Notes: generated from the sequence alone by a model not told the origin. Positions 35,316 to 47,152 are shown, counted from the first letter of the stretch. The stretch: 64,000 bases of DNA from Ceratothoa steindachneri (GCA_963969495.1 OZ018324.1:155604172-155668171), one strand, 5' to 3'. Translations and numbers: made by a program.

Positions 35316-37115
35316 TTTTAAGGAGCCTATCTGGCAACTGGCTACTTGGGCATAGGCCGCCGTACTGACTATAGATAACAACTAAACTATCTAAAAAACA
35401 AACAAATAACAAGCAAATGACAAATAACAAGGATAAAAAGAACATAGACTAAAAACAAAAACAAAACAAAGCAACAAGGTAACAAGAAGGAAGCGGGCTC
35501 TGGCGTCGGGGGTAGGCCCACCTTCCTTCGGGGCAGCAGCATGCGACCTACAACAAACGGTAAAATAATGTGGAGGAGGCCAGCCTCCTCCCAAAAAGGG
35601 TACAATCCGCAAGTCAGTATTCACGAACTCGTGCCGAGTACAAGGGACAAGCAGTACCAACCCCACTCGTCCAGGTACCCGAAGATAACCCTGACTGGGA
35701 CATTTAACAAGAATGTTCCGAACAGTCTGGGGGACAAAGAAGTAGTCGCAGTAAGGCGCAGGCAAGCGCTCCATCAAATGGTGGGGCGTCCCGCGAGTGT
35801 GTCCAATTCGGAGACGACAGAAAGCAACCTGAAACCGCCGCGGCATTGTGTGGTAGATCCATGGGAACAGTCGCGGCGCACTGGCACGTATTTTTAGGTT
35901 ACGATTGACCATCTTTCATCTTCATTCCGAAGTAGCTCGGAGAGTTGCCCGTATTCCGGCCATGTAGTCGGTGTGAGGAAGAGTAAAGGCTGTTCTGGTC
36001 ACCCAGTCCTCGAGAAATCTTGGTCGCCTTCATTCCGCGCAATTCCTACATGTCCAGGAACCCAGTAGAAGATAATCTCGATATCTGCCCGGCTCGCTAA
36101 AACCGTAGCGTCACGGATATCGCAAACCAGAGTCTGCGAAGATTCCAGTGCCCTGAGAGCACTCAGGGGACTCTGTGAGTCGCTATAAATCACAATCCGT
36201 TCTCCGAACCGGGCACATCGCTTTATCTCCCGTACTGAGCGTTGTATTGCAACAAGCTCGTCCATGAACACAGACATAGTGCTTGACAGAGCCCCGTTGA
36301 CTTCAAACTGATGGGAAATGGCGTGAAAACCGACCCCCTCTTGAGACTTTTAGCTATCCGTATAGACTGACACGTTTCCGGGTGACACGAAGTGTGCTCC
36401 AAAAAGACCGAACGCAATACTCCCGGCGCTGTAGGAGCTTTGGGAGTATAGGTGTGGAGACAAATAGTCAAAGGTGGTACCCTCTAAGCTGGTGTCCTGG
36501 GCAGAACCAGGGGCGCAACTGGCCCGAGAACTATTCCTAGATCTCAAAGGAGTTTCCTAGCCCTAAAGACACAAGGCTTAGGGGAAGACCAGCGTCTCTC
36601 GGTGACATAGGCACTGTCGAAATCAGCTGTGCATGGAGTGAGAGCTGTTGGCGACTGAGGGAGGTGCGAATTGTGGAAGTGCGGAAGGCACCGGTCTCCA
36701 GGGAAAGGGTGGTTTGGTGGATCGAGTCTACCTTCCACAATATACCCTCGGTTGCGGATGCATAAAACTCGCATACGTATTCGAGCGTTGAACGAATAAA
36801 AGATCGATAGAAAAGTAAGGCAGTAGCCCTATCAGCGCCCCAAGCGCTAAACGTCACGGAACGAAGGATATCTATGGCGCGGGTAGAATAAACCCTAAGG
36901 CTGCAAATATGAGCCTTTCTAGTGAGGCGTCGGTCAAATACAAGACCAATGAAACGGTTCGCACCCCATTAAGAAACAAGTCAGGAAAACTGAAGCATGT
37001 GCGCTTCGGCATAACGAGAGACGGGTTCCAATTCCCATTGGAGTCTACACTCCAGCGTTGGCATCTGGGTCGCGCCACCAAGAGAAGGAAAATGAGCAGG
37101 ATGTCCGTAATGGAG
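35316..37115 (-). mobile_element. Jockey-type LINE, 3' half (RT end, RNase H, Cys-rich tail)
   Basis: Seen on the minus strand from right to left: NWNPSLVMPKRTCFSFPDL (37000-37060), then a frameshifted VLYLTDASLERLIF-type segment of the RT thumb. RATALLFYRSFIRSTLEYVC follows (36740-36830). The RNase H core has IVIYSDSQSPLSALRAL and FYWVPGHVGIARNE (36010-36210). LRIGHTRGTPHHLMERLPAP then YCDYFFVPQTVRNILVKCP (35690-35830) is the terminal zinc-knuckle-like segment. A 3' UTR reaches GGCTCCTTAAAAAAA at 35325. Known: jockey/R1-like ORF2 proteins end with RNase H and this knuckle. Multiple frameshifts. The hAT MITE at 37124 abuts or interrupts its 5' side. Confidence 0.8.
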
Positions 37116-37123
37116 ACAATTTA

Positions 37124-37388
37124 CAGTGATGGGCAGTTGGTCAGTACCAATGACGGAAGGTCCGTCAGTCCGTCACTGACGGACTCCCGTTTCGCTGGTG
37201 GGCTGTCTACTGACGGAATAAGCGCCGACGGAAGCGATTTTCGGTCGTCACCCGCACCGTCACTAACCCGAAAAGCAAAGACGACCTTCGGTAAATCATG
37301 TTTCCGTCAGTCGTCAGCGAAACGGGAGTCCGTCACTGACGGACTAACGGACCTTCCGTCATCGGAACTGACGGACTGCCCACCACTG
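37124..37388. mobile_element. hAT-type MITE, 265 bp, with 8-bp target duplication
   Basis: Inverted ends CAGTGATGGGCAGTTGGTCA and (reverse complement of the right end) CAGTGGTGGGCAGTCCGTCA extend about 73 bp into the element, rich in CCGTCAGT words. It is flanked by identical ACAATTTA at 37116-37123 and 37389-37396. Known: hAT elements have CAGNGNTGGGCA-type ends and 8-bp duplications. No transposase inside; an open frame crossing it on the plus strand is a by-product of the repeat. Confidence 0.93.
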
Positions 37389-37459
37389 ACAATTTATGAC
37401 ATCCTCAACATCGCTCTCATCTAGCTTAATACACCCCCAAGGATACGCCACTATTTGTC

Positions 37460-38740
37460 ACACAATGGAGGATGTGGAGTGGCTACTCTCTGAAGAGGCA
37501 AAAAAGCCTTTCAGAATATCGGGCTTGAGGCTTTTCTTCCACAGGAGATCCTAGTACGAAAAATTATCATCCTAAAGCGGCTCGACCTGTTCTTCACATA
37601 CAACACATGTTAGGAAATTAAGCCTGAGCTGTCCAGCAAACAGAAATGGATGGCGATAACAAAGGTAGAAAAATTCAGTAAAAGACAGAATATAGTCAAA
37701 GTCGTGTTATTGAGTTTCGAAATGGCTCAAAGAGAAAAAAGGAGGACCTTCTAGCATTTTACTTAAGAATCGCACCAGAGCAAATTAAGGCTGATGAATT
37801 GGTCCCGCTAGATATCTGTTTCAGATCCCTCGCTGTTGAGAGCCATATTGCTAAGGAATGTGATGCTACGGATGTTGCTTGCTCGAACTGTTCTGAATAC
37901 AGTCATAGCTGGAAAGACGGCAGAAGTGAAAGACCGAATTGCGTCAACTGTGGAGGGAACCACAAGGCATTTGCCATGAGATGTTCCATCCGCAACGAAG
38001 CGCTCCGGATAAAAAATGAAAAAATAAAGATGGAAAAGGAGACAAAGAAAAGGACATAGCTGGAAGCAGCTGCGCAGAAGACCACTGTGACTCCAAGAAC
38101 GGAGATATCAAAACTGCTAAGGCCAAGGGAAGGAAAAAATAAAATTACTTTGATTATCTTTTCCCACATGGCAAATTTGGCGAATCCAGGTACTTTCGGA
38201 GAAGTTCTGAACGAAGTAATGAAAAAAAAAGGATTTAAGAAGAATCTGTGGTTTCCTCTGAACCCACTATCAGAAGTTCTGAGAATTGAAATTATCGACG
38301 AAAACCAGAAGAACAAGAAATTAAAAGAGAAGAAGAAGAATCAAACAAGTCAAACCACGAAAGCCTGAGCAAAAATTCAACTAAGAAATGAAAACAACAA
38401 AGAAAAAGGAAGAACCAGCAAAAGCGCAAGAAAAATCATTAACAATAACAAGCGTTCCAGCTTTCCTAGAACGAAGATTTCCTCAAGAGAAGGTATCTCG
38501 TGGACGGGAAAGACATTGGCCTTAGGGTCTTTGCCTCGCCCCTGTGCAAGCAGCGAAAAAGAAGGTTCAGAACAACTATTTCAAGGTCTACTACGAGGAA
38601 ACTTCAAATGGACATACAGGGGTACCTATGCCATGGAATTGGTAGAGGGACTCCTGATGGACAATGGGATATACATCCCAACATCCTGTGTCCATACGGT
38701 TAACATGCATACATTCAAGATAATACGAAATCGGTAGAAG
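37460..38740 (+). pseudogene. LINE ORF1 (gag-like, zinc knuckles), copy 1
   Basis: Seen on the plus strand across frames: AFQNIGLEAFLPQEILVRK and KIIILKRLDLFF (37480-37600), KWMAITKVEKFSKRQNIVKV then LRIAPEQIKADELVPLDICF (37640-37830), then three Cys-rich knuckles: CFRSLAVESHIAKEC (second Cys replaced by Ser), CSNCSEYSHSWKD and CVNCGGNHKAFAMRC (37815-37985). The C-terminal FKKNLWFPLNPLSEVLRIEI is at 38235-38290. Known: jockey-type ORF1 proteins in arthropods carry this gag-like domain with CCHC knuckles and bind element RNA. Stops near 37620 and 37740 make it a pseudogene. No ORF2 follows. Confidence 0.8.
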
Positions 38741-38974
38741 ACTTCTGAAATTGTCAAATGAAAAAACGCACGGACAAAAAAAGTGAGTGTAAAAACGTCC
38801 CAAACAAACAGTGTAATAGCTAAAGTGTATATAACATCTATAATGAGGTGAAAATATAATTTACGATCAGTAATTAAAAGTGTTTTAAAATAAATATGTA
38901 ACCAAAATATGAATTAGAATAGTGAAACGATAATAGTGGTTAAAATAATTTCGAGTAAAGTGAGTTAATACAAA

Positions 38975-39127
38975 CAGAGGTGGGCACTAAATACATTTAA
39001 ATTATTTAAATATTAAATACATGAGAAAAATGTATTTAGATACTAAATACACTTTGAAAATGTATTTAGTATTTGAATACTAAATACAGTAAATGTATTT
39101 AGATACATTTTTAAATACATTTCAAAT
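38975..39127 (+). mobile_element. hAT-like terminal sequence, single end
   Basis: Starts CAGAGGTGGGCACTAAATAC, a hAT-type end (CAGNGNTGGGCA), followed by short repeats of AAATACATTT(A/G)AATA to 39127. No matching right end or 8-bp duplication was found. It joins repeat D at 39128. Confidence 0.5.
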
Positions 39128-39927
39128 ACATTCGAATAAAAAATTTAAACGGTTCACACATTGAACCTTATAAATGGGAAGACAAACTTCCCGGTATGTA
39201 TTGTTCTCTTTCTTAACTAGGAAGACAGACTTCCCGGTATGTATATGGGAAGGTGGACTCCCCGCATTGTATTGTTCTTTTTCGTAAATGGGAAGATAGA
39301 CTTTCGGGTTTATAGTATTCTCTCTTTTGTAAATGGAAACTTAAACTCCCCACTATGCAGAATTTTTCTCTTGTAAATAAAGGAACAAAAATCCCAGTGT
39401 TCTCGGTCGGTGAAGGAGCTTTCCGAATAGTGAGGTAAAGGGCCAAGGTGATGGACTTTTTTGGAGCACAAATCCTGCGGGCCACAGAGAGTGACATTGT
39501 TGAGTCGATGCTACTTAGAGCTTCTGTTATTCTCCTTGTAAGACCTCGTAGGGAAGAATTCATGCCATCGAGGTCACCTACCTAAACTTTACCTCCTTTC
39601 CTGAAAACACACATTCGGTATCGTAGCTGGATCTGAGCTCTGATTGAGCGCTTAAAAATTCGTAAAATGGAGTTCAGCTGTGTTTACATGCAAATGGTTT
39701 GAGCGTTATTAACTTTTTTAAATCTAGCGTGACGCTGATGGCAAAATTATTGTAGTGCTTATGTCTAAAAGCTGATTGTTCAATGTGTTAACGCTAAGGT
39801 CTGTTATTTAAAAAATGAACATAAGTATGACAACTAAATATATCTCATTCCTGATTGGTTGAATTTTGTAGAATTATGAGTAGATAGAATAACTATTTAT
39901 ATAGGTGTATTTTTGTGAAAAAATAGG
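39128..39927 (+). repeat. Repeat D, copy 1 (candidate gypsy LTR), about 800 bp
   Basis: Matches 52972-53768 in the same orientation from ACATTCGAATRAAAAATTTA to TAGGTGTATTTTTGTG. It opens with four or five tandem units of about 45 bp built on GGGAAGACAAACTTCCC, each a small hairpin (39175-39360). Copy 2 is followed by a gypsy gag leader, so the repeat may be that element's LTR. This copy would then be solo. Confidence 0.75.
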
Positions 39928-40338
39928 GACTGCGCTTGTCGCTTGGATTGATCTCTTACATACTCGCTGTGCGGTAAAGTCGAATTTTGGGGAAATTTGA
40001 TCTGAATTTTCCATTCGAATGAGGTGAATTGTTTTCGCGAACCACATTGCTGTGTGTGACCGGAATTATTATCAGGGAGGATACGTTCGGAAGTGACTAT
40101 TTTCTTCTTGACTGGCTTCATCGAAGGCTAGTTGAGGGAAATGAAGTGAGACCTTCTTCGCTGCCTCTAGGTAAAGTGCATGTATTGTTCATTGGACAGT
40201 TTTTTCCACCTTCTCCACATAATTTTTCCTTTTTTATAACGGATCCCTAAACACACACCCTCACACGCAAATACACACGCCCAGAAACTTGGTCCTCCCG
40301 ACTCCCTTCGTAATTACACCCTTGGGTGATATGAAGGA
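39928..40338. other. Probable 5' leader of a LINE ORF1
   Basis: No gene recognised. The sequence directly precedes ORF1 copy 2 and ends in a (CA)n-like CACACACCCTCACACGC run (40252-40275). Confidence 0.35.
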
Positions 40339-41330
40339 GTGATGAAGGAGACCAGGCGCAGAGAATTTAGAACCTTACCTGACCGGCCAAAACCGGACAG
40401 GTGTAAGGTTTTCGAAAATATTTACGCTGAGCTAAATATTGCTATCATGCACCTCATCGACATCTCCAATGGATATTCGGCTATCTGTTCAAGGGAGTTG
40501 GACACTGAAGTCCTCACTTCCTTGCGTGCCATGGAAGCCCTACTCAAAATCAACCTCAAGCTACAAACACCACCACAAATACATTCCCATAGGAACATTA
40601 TCTGTCGCCGCCTCGACCCCTCGGTTGAAGAACATTCTACAGAGGAGATAACGGAGGAGATTCTTCGGAATCACTCGTGGGCGAAAGTAGCCGAGATGGT
40701 AAAATTCAAAAGCTACACCCACGTATTTAAAGTAGTCTTCACAGAAACAACTATGGCGATCAAAGCAAAATATACTAGCCTCCTCCTTTTTAATGTCTGT
40801 GTCTGCCCCGAGCAGATTCAACGGGAGGAGTTCGTTGACTTGCAAATGTGCCTGAAAGTGGCAAATGTGCCATTTACCCATACTCTGACATTGTAGTCTG
40901 CTCTGTATGCGCCCAACAAGGCCATACCTGGCGTGATTGCAACAATAAAATCCAGAAATGCCTTAATTGTGGTGGCCCACATGAGACTATGGATATGGTG
41001 TGTCCCATCAAACAGGAAAAAAACAGAGCAGCAAAAGAAAAGAGCAGAAAAGAGGAAGAGCGTAAAGTTAATGCTACATACGCTAAGGTTGCCAAGGCAG
41101 TGGTCTCAAAAAGTAGTGTGGCCTCACAGCCTACTATACTGCAAATCGAGAACGAAAAATCAACCAAAATAATGTGCTGCATTATGCACAAATTACCGAT
41201 CTAACCCGGTCTGATACCTTCGCGAAGGAGTTTAATACCATGCTCGTAAAAAAAAAACGACATGGAGGAAATGTGGTTTCCTCAAAAACCTCCGTTGAAT
41301 GAAGTCCTTAGAGCAAATCTCTAACCACAG
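40339..41330 (+). pseudogene. LINE ORF1 (gag-like, zinc knuckles), copy 2
   Basis: Seen on the plus strand: an open frame of 185 codons from 40339 with N-terminal VFENIYAELNIAIMHLIDIS, IICRRLDPSVEEHSTEEIT, EILRNHSWAKVAEMVKFKSY and VCVCPEQIQREEFVDLQMCL. A frameshift near 40868 then gives CSVCAQQGHTWRDC and CLNCGGPHETMDMVC (40895-41010), two CCHC-type knuckles. An acidic/basic coiled stretch (KNRAAKEKSRKEEERK) and a damaged EMWFPQKPPLNEVLRANL (41265-41325) follow. It has the same layout as copy 1 at 37460-38740 but is better preserved. The stretch 41331-42170 shows only a short open frame (41529-41717) and no ORF2. Confidence 0.82.
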
Positions 41331-42126
41331 AACGAGAAGAGCGGTCAAAAAAGCCCAGAGTTCGAGTAATGCCCTTGAACGGGATCCTCGAGTCCAGTCT
41401 ATGACTGCCAGCCAGATTGCTCCAAACAAACACACGAACACACACACAATAGAGAAAACTCAGACAGTTTAACGAGTCGAGCGGGAGGAAGCCCAGGCTG
41501 TAAGGCCCAATAAGGTAGAGCATACGCCTTGCCCTCAAAAGGCCTCCAGTCACGTCGACCAAGTAGGTCCTCGTCATCGAAAACTCAGGAACCCAGGTAC
41601 ATGTACTACTCGAGGATGATTAACCTCAAGGTATATGCTGTCAAAGGGAACCAGTTTCCGGATGAGGCGGACCCAGATGATATTGTTTATCGCCTAAGGG
41701 CCGGACAGTACAAATAGAACAAGACGGGTGACATACCAGAAGATCTAGTTAAACAGGTTCTTTTCTGAGGACTCATCAAATTCACAACAGACAGTTACAT
41801 TGTTCTCTCGGACTCCGACTATCGAAGTAAAAGATCCGGCAAGGGAAGAACCCCATCACTTTCCACTCTCGGAGCTAAATTTGTAAGAGAATAAAACACG
41901 CACCTACCAAATACATCTACGCTACAGTGCGAGCGTAATATCTAAGGCCAGCCGCAAAGCGAATAAAATCTTATTGAAACATGACACCAACCCATATTGA
42001 CATAACAAACCCCAAAATAACAACCCAAATTACGACCAAAAATCCTAATTTTGACTTACCGTAGTGACGGGCTTACACCCAATCACTAAAAAGGCTTGAA
42101 TGCCAACCAAATTTGACATAAAAAAA

Positions 42127-42158
42127 AACTAAGTATACATTTATACAATGTATACTTA
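42127..42158. repeat. Small hairpin
   Basis: AAGTATACAT and TGTATACTT flank TTATACAA (42131-42157), a near-perfect stem of about 9-10 bp beside the gypsy 3' LTR. Confidence 0.7.
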
Positions 42159-42171
42159 ACAACTAACTTAC

Positions 42172-42720
42172 TATAGGTTTTAAATGAATATTGCGGCAAT
42201 ATCCTAGATAGCTCTCAGATCACAATAAACATAAAAATCTATATTTCGTTATTCAAGGGAATGAATTGTTAAATGATCACGAGTCTGAATTTTGCAGACG
42301 AATTCCTTAGGCCTAATCTGTGCGACGTTGGGAAAATACGTAAATTAAAAACAAAGAATTAAGAAAAATATATATTATTGAATAAACAGTTAGATTATTT
42401 GAGAGTAAATTTATACAGTAACAGTTTATGATTGTATTGAGAATTATGCGTGAATTTAATTTGAGTGAGTTAACGGGAATGGATTTACAATTGGTAAATA
42501 TTGTTTGGTAATTAGAGTATAACAAATGATGATTGATAATTGGATTGGGTAAAGTGATTATAAGTAATTGGTAAATATTAATTGTTAAATTGTTTGGCAA
42601 ATATTAATTGGTAAATTGATTGGTAAATATTGGTAATTTGATTAGTAAATATTAATTGGTAAATTGGAAGTAACATGGTAAATTGTAAGTAAATTGGATA
42701 ATTGGTAAATAGAGTATAAC
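42172..42720 (-). repeat. Gypsy element 3' LTR (minus-strand element)
   Basis: TATAGGTTTTAAATGAATAT to GGTAAATAGAGTATAAC matches 45991-46528 at about 90%, in the same direction, on either side of gypsy coding sequence. It contains many AATTGGTAAAT words. In element orientation it starts GTTATACTC and ends ACCTATA. Divergence between the LTRs reflects age. Confidence 0.8.
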
Positions 42721-44700
42721 TGTATCCTGCTTGGTGCCAAGCTGCAGTACAAAGAATTTCGGCTTCCTGGAGACGACAAGAAAATGTCCGTCATACACAG
42801 GTTGCAAGGATGTGCGAGTGGAATAGCGACGGACAAACATATTAGGGCAAGTTGCCATCTCCTTAGGCACGAAAGGTTTCTGAGACGAAGGCTCGAGTTA
42901 TAGTGAAAGCTCGGATGTTCGGGATAGGAACTGCATTTGGCTAAGATGTAAAACGATCGATCATGGTGAGAAGGTAAGTGCAACCACGCGAAAAGGGCAG
43001 AGGACCAACCAGATCGATGTGAACGGCGTCAAAACGTGTCGGTGGAAGTGGAAAAGCAGCCAGAGGGGACTTTGTGTGGCGTTAAACCTTTGCTCGTTGA
43101 CAAGGCAGACATGCGTGGGTCCATTTGGCCACGTCGGCGTTCATACCTGGCCACACATAATGTTGTGTGATGAGCTTGCGAGTTGCTCAAATGATAGGAT
43201 AGGAGAGACCGTGATTTTGGTTAAAAATGTTCCGACGGTAAACGAGAGGAATGAGTGGACGAGGACAGTCAGGCAATGAATAGTCAACCAGGAGACGCCT
43301 GGAGGAACTGTTCGAGAAGTCGATTTAGCGAACGATAAGCTGAGAAGAGTGACGCAGTGATTGCGTGTCTTCATCTTTAACCTGGGCAAGCACTATAGTC
43401 GCGTGATCGATGGGCGCAGTTTGGGAGAGTAGCGTGCCCGAAATCGAGGAAATGCGAGAAAGCGCATCTAGTACGACGTGTGAAGAACCAGGAACGTAAT
43501 GAATATCGTTTGCCATCTGCAGGATCAAGTCAAGTTGACGAGTATCAACTGCAGAATGCACAGAGAAGGTGCTACTAGAGGCGAGTGCACCAACCAATGG
43601 CTTGTGGTCAGTAAAAACAGTAAAATCACGTCCTTCCAATTATTGTTGGAAGTGACGGAAGGTGAGGTATATGTTCAGTAATTCGCGGGAAAACATACTG
43701 TACCTCTGTTGAGAAGGAAGAAGAGCCTTACAGAAGAAGGCGAGGGGTTGCCAAGAATCACCAACCTTCTGTTGTAGCGGCGCACCGACATGAGTAGCGG
43801 ACGCGTCTGAAGCAACGCTTATGGGAGCTCCTGGGCAAGGGTGGGCCAGGGAGACAGCGGAAGCCATAGCCTCTTTGGTGCGATAGAAATCCTCACAAGC
43901 TTCGGGGGACCAGGGAAGAGGAAGGTTCTTCTTGGACTTGGAAAGCAATTTGTAGAGAGGTTGCATAATGTGGGAGATTTTGGAAATGAACCTGTGGTAA
44001 AAGTTTACCATCCACAGAATCTACGAAGTTGCTTTAGCGAAGAAGGTCGGGGAAAAGCCTGGATAACTTCAACTTTGTCTTCGAGAGGACGAATTCTCTC
44101 CGGGGAAATGTGGTGTCCCAAAAAGGAGAGCTGTGTGACACCAAATATACACTTAGAAGTGTTCAGTACGATACCATACTCATCTAAACGTGCAAAAATC
44201 TGGCGAAGGTGAGAAAAATGCTCTTTTAAAAAAGATGCTATCAGGACGTCGTCCATGTAACAAAATACGAAGGGAAGACCTCTCAGAACCTGATCCATGA
44301 AGCGTTGGAAGGTCTGACCACTGTTACGAAGCGTGTAATGCATTCGGTTCATGATTATGTGTGAATTCCATGTGGAATTTCTTTTCCGGCACGGAATTGA
44401 CGTCCATGCGTTAAAGAAAATTCTAGAATTTGGTTAAGCTTAAATTGGTAAGCCCCCCTTCCCCAATCCACAAGCGGTAGCCTCGAACCACGTCCACCCC
44501 GGACCACCTTTTCGTGGGTTAGAATGGCCTGGGCGTGAAGGTTTGAGGTCATTCGAGAGTAGCGCTGGCCAGACACCCCATGTTTCGCCAACCCCTGCGG
44601 GGGGAGCCTCGGATATATAGAGCTCGTCTTCCAGGTGGGAGATACAGAGTTGAGGAGTCCCGCCAGGATCCAAGAAGCATTTCTCCGAGTTCCAAGTCAG
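42721..44700 (-). pseudogene. Gypsy pol (minus): RT, RNase H and start of integrase
   Basis: Seen on the minus strand. A damaged protease region is at 44440-44700. Then RT: MHYTLRNSGQTFQRFMDQVL, FVFCYMDDVLIASF (catalytic YMDD, about 44250), KCIFGVTQLSFLGHHISPE (44090-44150). The RT-RNase H linker is VNFYHRFISKISHIMQPLYK (43950-44010), and RNase H has SVASDASATHVGAPLQQK (first Asp) and FTVFTDHKPLVGALAS (43590-43640). Integrase has its HHCC remnant with QHYVWPGMNADVAKW (about 43130-43170) and DAVHIDLVGPLPFSRG with YLLTMIDR (42950-43020). The catalytic core is then cut short, running into unrelated 42721-42900 sequence. Known: Ty3/gypsy pol order is protease, RT, RNase H, integrase. Frameshifts are present. 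Confidence 0.85.
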
Positions 44701-44704
44701 GTGC

Positions 44705-45637
44705 TTAACAACGAAGCAAAGTGACGGCTGAACTTTTCATGTTGTTGGAATTAGCCCAGCCAGTGAGGTATTTCCATTTGACGTCTATCCACTCCAGAAC
44801 GAACAAAAGATCTGAACCCTGGGAGGATTCATCCTGGGGGAGTCCTGGCCGGTTGTAAGGAGTCTCGGCCGGTGACCTAACCTGTGAAATGGATACATGT
44901 GAGTGGTGTATAACATTAGAATTGTATGATGTGCTACGCCCCCAAATTATATTGCTAAACGCCCTGGTGCCTACATTTTCCCAGCTGACGAATGGATTGT
45001 TATAAAGGGCGTCAGCTGCCTCCGCCTTCTTCTCCACATTCGCAGGGGAGGACATTAGTATGATGGGCTTAATTTGGTCTGGCATCCCACGCATGAATAT
45101 TTCTTTTATGAGTGGCTCGAGTTGGTCGAGCTGTGCTCCCTTGGCATGTGCCAGGGCCATGAAATGGTCCAGAAAGTGGGCTAGGCGCCTGTCCCCGATC
45201 TCCTGCATATCAAAATAGATACGAAGGTCCTCAATTTGGGACGTCCTAAATTCCTCCATGAACGCCCTCTTGAACCTTCCCCAAGAACCAGAAAAACACC
45301 CATCAAGCAGAATACTCTTAAAAGTTGAAAAAATACTTTGATGTTATCTCTGGGCTACGACGATTGTCCTTTGATCCTCAAGAACTGCCTGGTGTAGGAA
45401 GATGTGCTTCACCATTTCCCGCACGCCAATGGGATTTTGTGGGTCGAATAGCGGAAGCTGAACCGAAGGGGAAGTGGGGAAGGGACGATGTTGGATGGTA
45501 GGTGAATGAGGGAGGATGCTTGCGTGGGGGGTAAAGGTGGATGAATACGTCGTTGTTGTTGTTGCGGGGGAAGATGCTCGTGTCGTTGTTACTGTGCCCG
45601 AAGTTGGAGCGTAGCTTGGGGCTCCGTTATAATTCAT
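44705..45637 (-). pseudogene. Gypsy gag (minus)
   Basis: Seen on the minus strand: a start at 45637 (MNYNGAPSYAPTSGTV) with a Ser/Thr-rich N-terminus and SVQLPLFDPQNPIGVREMVK to 45344. A frameshift then leads to FRTSQIEDLRIYFDMQEIGD, HFLDHFMALAHAKGAQLDQL and IFMRGMPDQIKPIILM (45000-45259). Known: this is the retrotransposon gag (capsid) fold region of gypsy elements. The C-terminal part is not recognisable past 44900. Confidence 0.7.
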
Positions 45638-45975
45638 TTACAAAAAAAAAAATGTGTGTGAGTTTATTCATAAATTCGATTAACGCGCTTAAACGAAAAG
45701 AAATTGCGAAAAATTATTGAAAATTGGTCACTCTTTGTATTTATTACAGTATAATATAATTAATTTTATGAAATTACTAAGGCGTAACTTAAGGATGTTA
45801 AAGTCAACTAAGGATTGAAAACGAGCACGTGTTAAGTCACTCGTAAAAAATAAAAATCCACGCGAGAAAAAAATGGAACCGAGTGAGGCGGAATACGACT
45901 TCCGAAAAATACAACACTCGTGTCAGTGAAAATTAATTTAATTTTACTAATGAATGAATGGGAGATAATTAAACT

Positions 45976-45990
45976 AGTCTGGGCACCATT
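45976..45990 (-). promoter_or_regulatory. Candidate primer binding site of the minus-strand gypsy element
   Basis: Directly downstream (element sense) of the 5' LTR end ACCTATAAA comes TGGTGCCCAGACTAG. TGG at the LTR edge is the usual start of a tRNA-primed site. Which tRNA was not determined. Confidence 0.5.
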
Positions 45991-46528
45991 TATAGGTTTT
46001 AAATGAATATTGCGGCAATATCCTAGATAGCTCTCAGATCACAATAAACATAAAAATCTATATTTCATTATTTAAGGGAATGAATTGTTGCATGATCACG
46101 AGTCTGAATTTTGCAGACGAATTCCTTAGGCCTAATATGTGCGACGTTGGGGAAATACGTAAATTAACAGCAAAAAGTTAAGAAAAATATATATTATTGA
46201 ATAAACAGTTAGATTATTTCAGGGTGAATTTATACAGTAACAGTTTATGATTGTATTGAGAATTATGCGTGAATTTAATTTGAGTGAGTTAACGGAAATG
46301 GATTTACAATTGGTAAATATGGTTTGGTAATTAGAGTATAACAAATGATGATTGATAATTGGATTGGGTAAAAAGATTATAAGTAATTGGTAAATATTAA
46401 TTAGTAAATTGTTTGGCAAATATTAAATGGTAAATTGATTGGTAAATATTGGTAATTTGATTGGTAAATATTAATGAGTAAATTGGCAAATTGTAAGCAA
46501 ATTAAATAATTGGTAAATAGAGTATAAC
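45991..46528 (-). repeat. Gypsy element 5' LTR (minus-strand element)
   Basis: Partner of 42172-42720, about 90% alike. Similar AT-rich repeats (GTATAACAAATGATGATTGA) continue to 46590, so the true outer edge may lie further right. No target duplication could be identified. Confidence 0.8.
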
Positions 46529-46590
46529 AAATAATGATTTATAATTGTATAATTGTTAAATAGAGTATAACAAATGATGATTGATTCTAA

Positions 46591-47151
46591 GTAAATTTGC
46601 TAAATAGTAATTTGTATTATAGATAATTTAGTAAATAGTAATTTGGTAAATAATAGTTAGTAAATAGATTGGATAATTATTAAATAGATTATAATGGAGA
46701 TGAATGGGTTTGTAAATGAGACAAAAGAATCACGCATTAATTCGGTATTCTTTTGGGAAATATTTAGCTAAACAATTACAATTTAAATATTTACAGACCT
46801 GTTTCACCGATGCGGGACAGCAAATTTCAAGAAGGGTTGGTAACTCTGACTTAAATCGGGGGATTGGTACACCCGCTCTCCCAAGCGTCTTAAAATTAAG
46901 CCATGTGGTTTCATTCGCTTTGCTGTCCCGCATCGGTGAAACAGGTCTGAACATATTTAAATTGTAATTGTTTAGCTAAATATTTCCCAAAAGAATACCG
47001 AATTACTGCGTGATTCTTTTGTCTCATTTACAAACCCATTCATCTCCATTATAATCTATTTAATAATTATGCAATCTATTTACTAACTATTATTTACCAA
47101 ATTACTATTAACTAAATTATCTATAATACAAATTACTATTTAGCAAATTTA

Positions 47152-47152
<1 letters not shown>
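46591..47152. repeat. 562-bp palindrome: 234-bp arms, 94-bp spacer
   Basis: The left arm 46591-46824 (GTAAATTTGCTAAATAGTAA ... ATGCGGGACAGCAAA) is the near-exact reverse complement of 46919-47152. Both hold ACCTGTTTCACCGATGCGGG-type inner ends and AT-rich outer ends resembling the neighbouring gypsy LTR words. (TA)n follows at once. I count only a handful of mismatches. Confidence 0.92.

Noticed and set aside
36909..37424. 171-codon plus-strand frame
   Set aside because: Antisense to the LINE RT and then runs through the hAT MITE arms. Its Ser/Thr/Asp-rich part is the CCGTCAGT repeat.
39170..39360. CRISPR-like array in the hairpin minirepeats
   Set aside because: Units are contiguous, unequal and lack spacers, and the host is eukaryotic.
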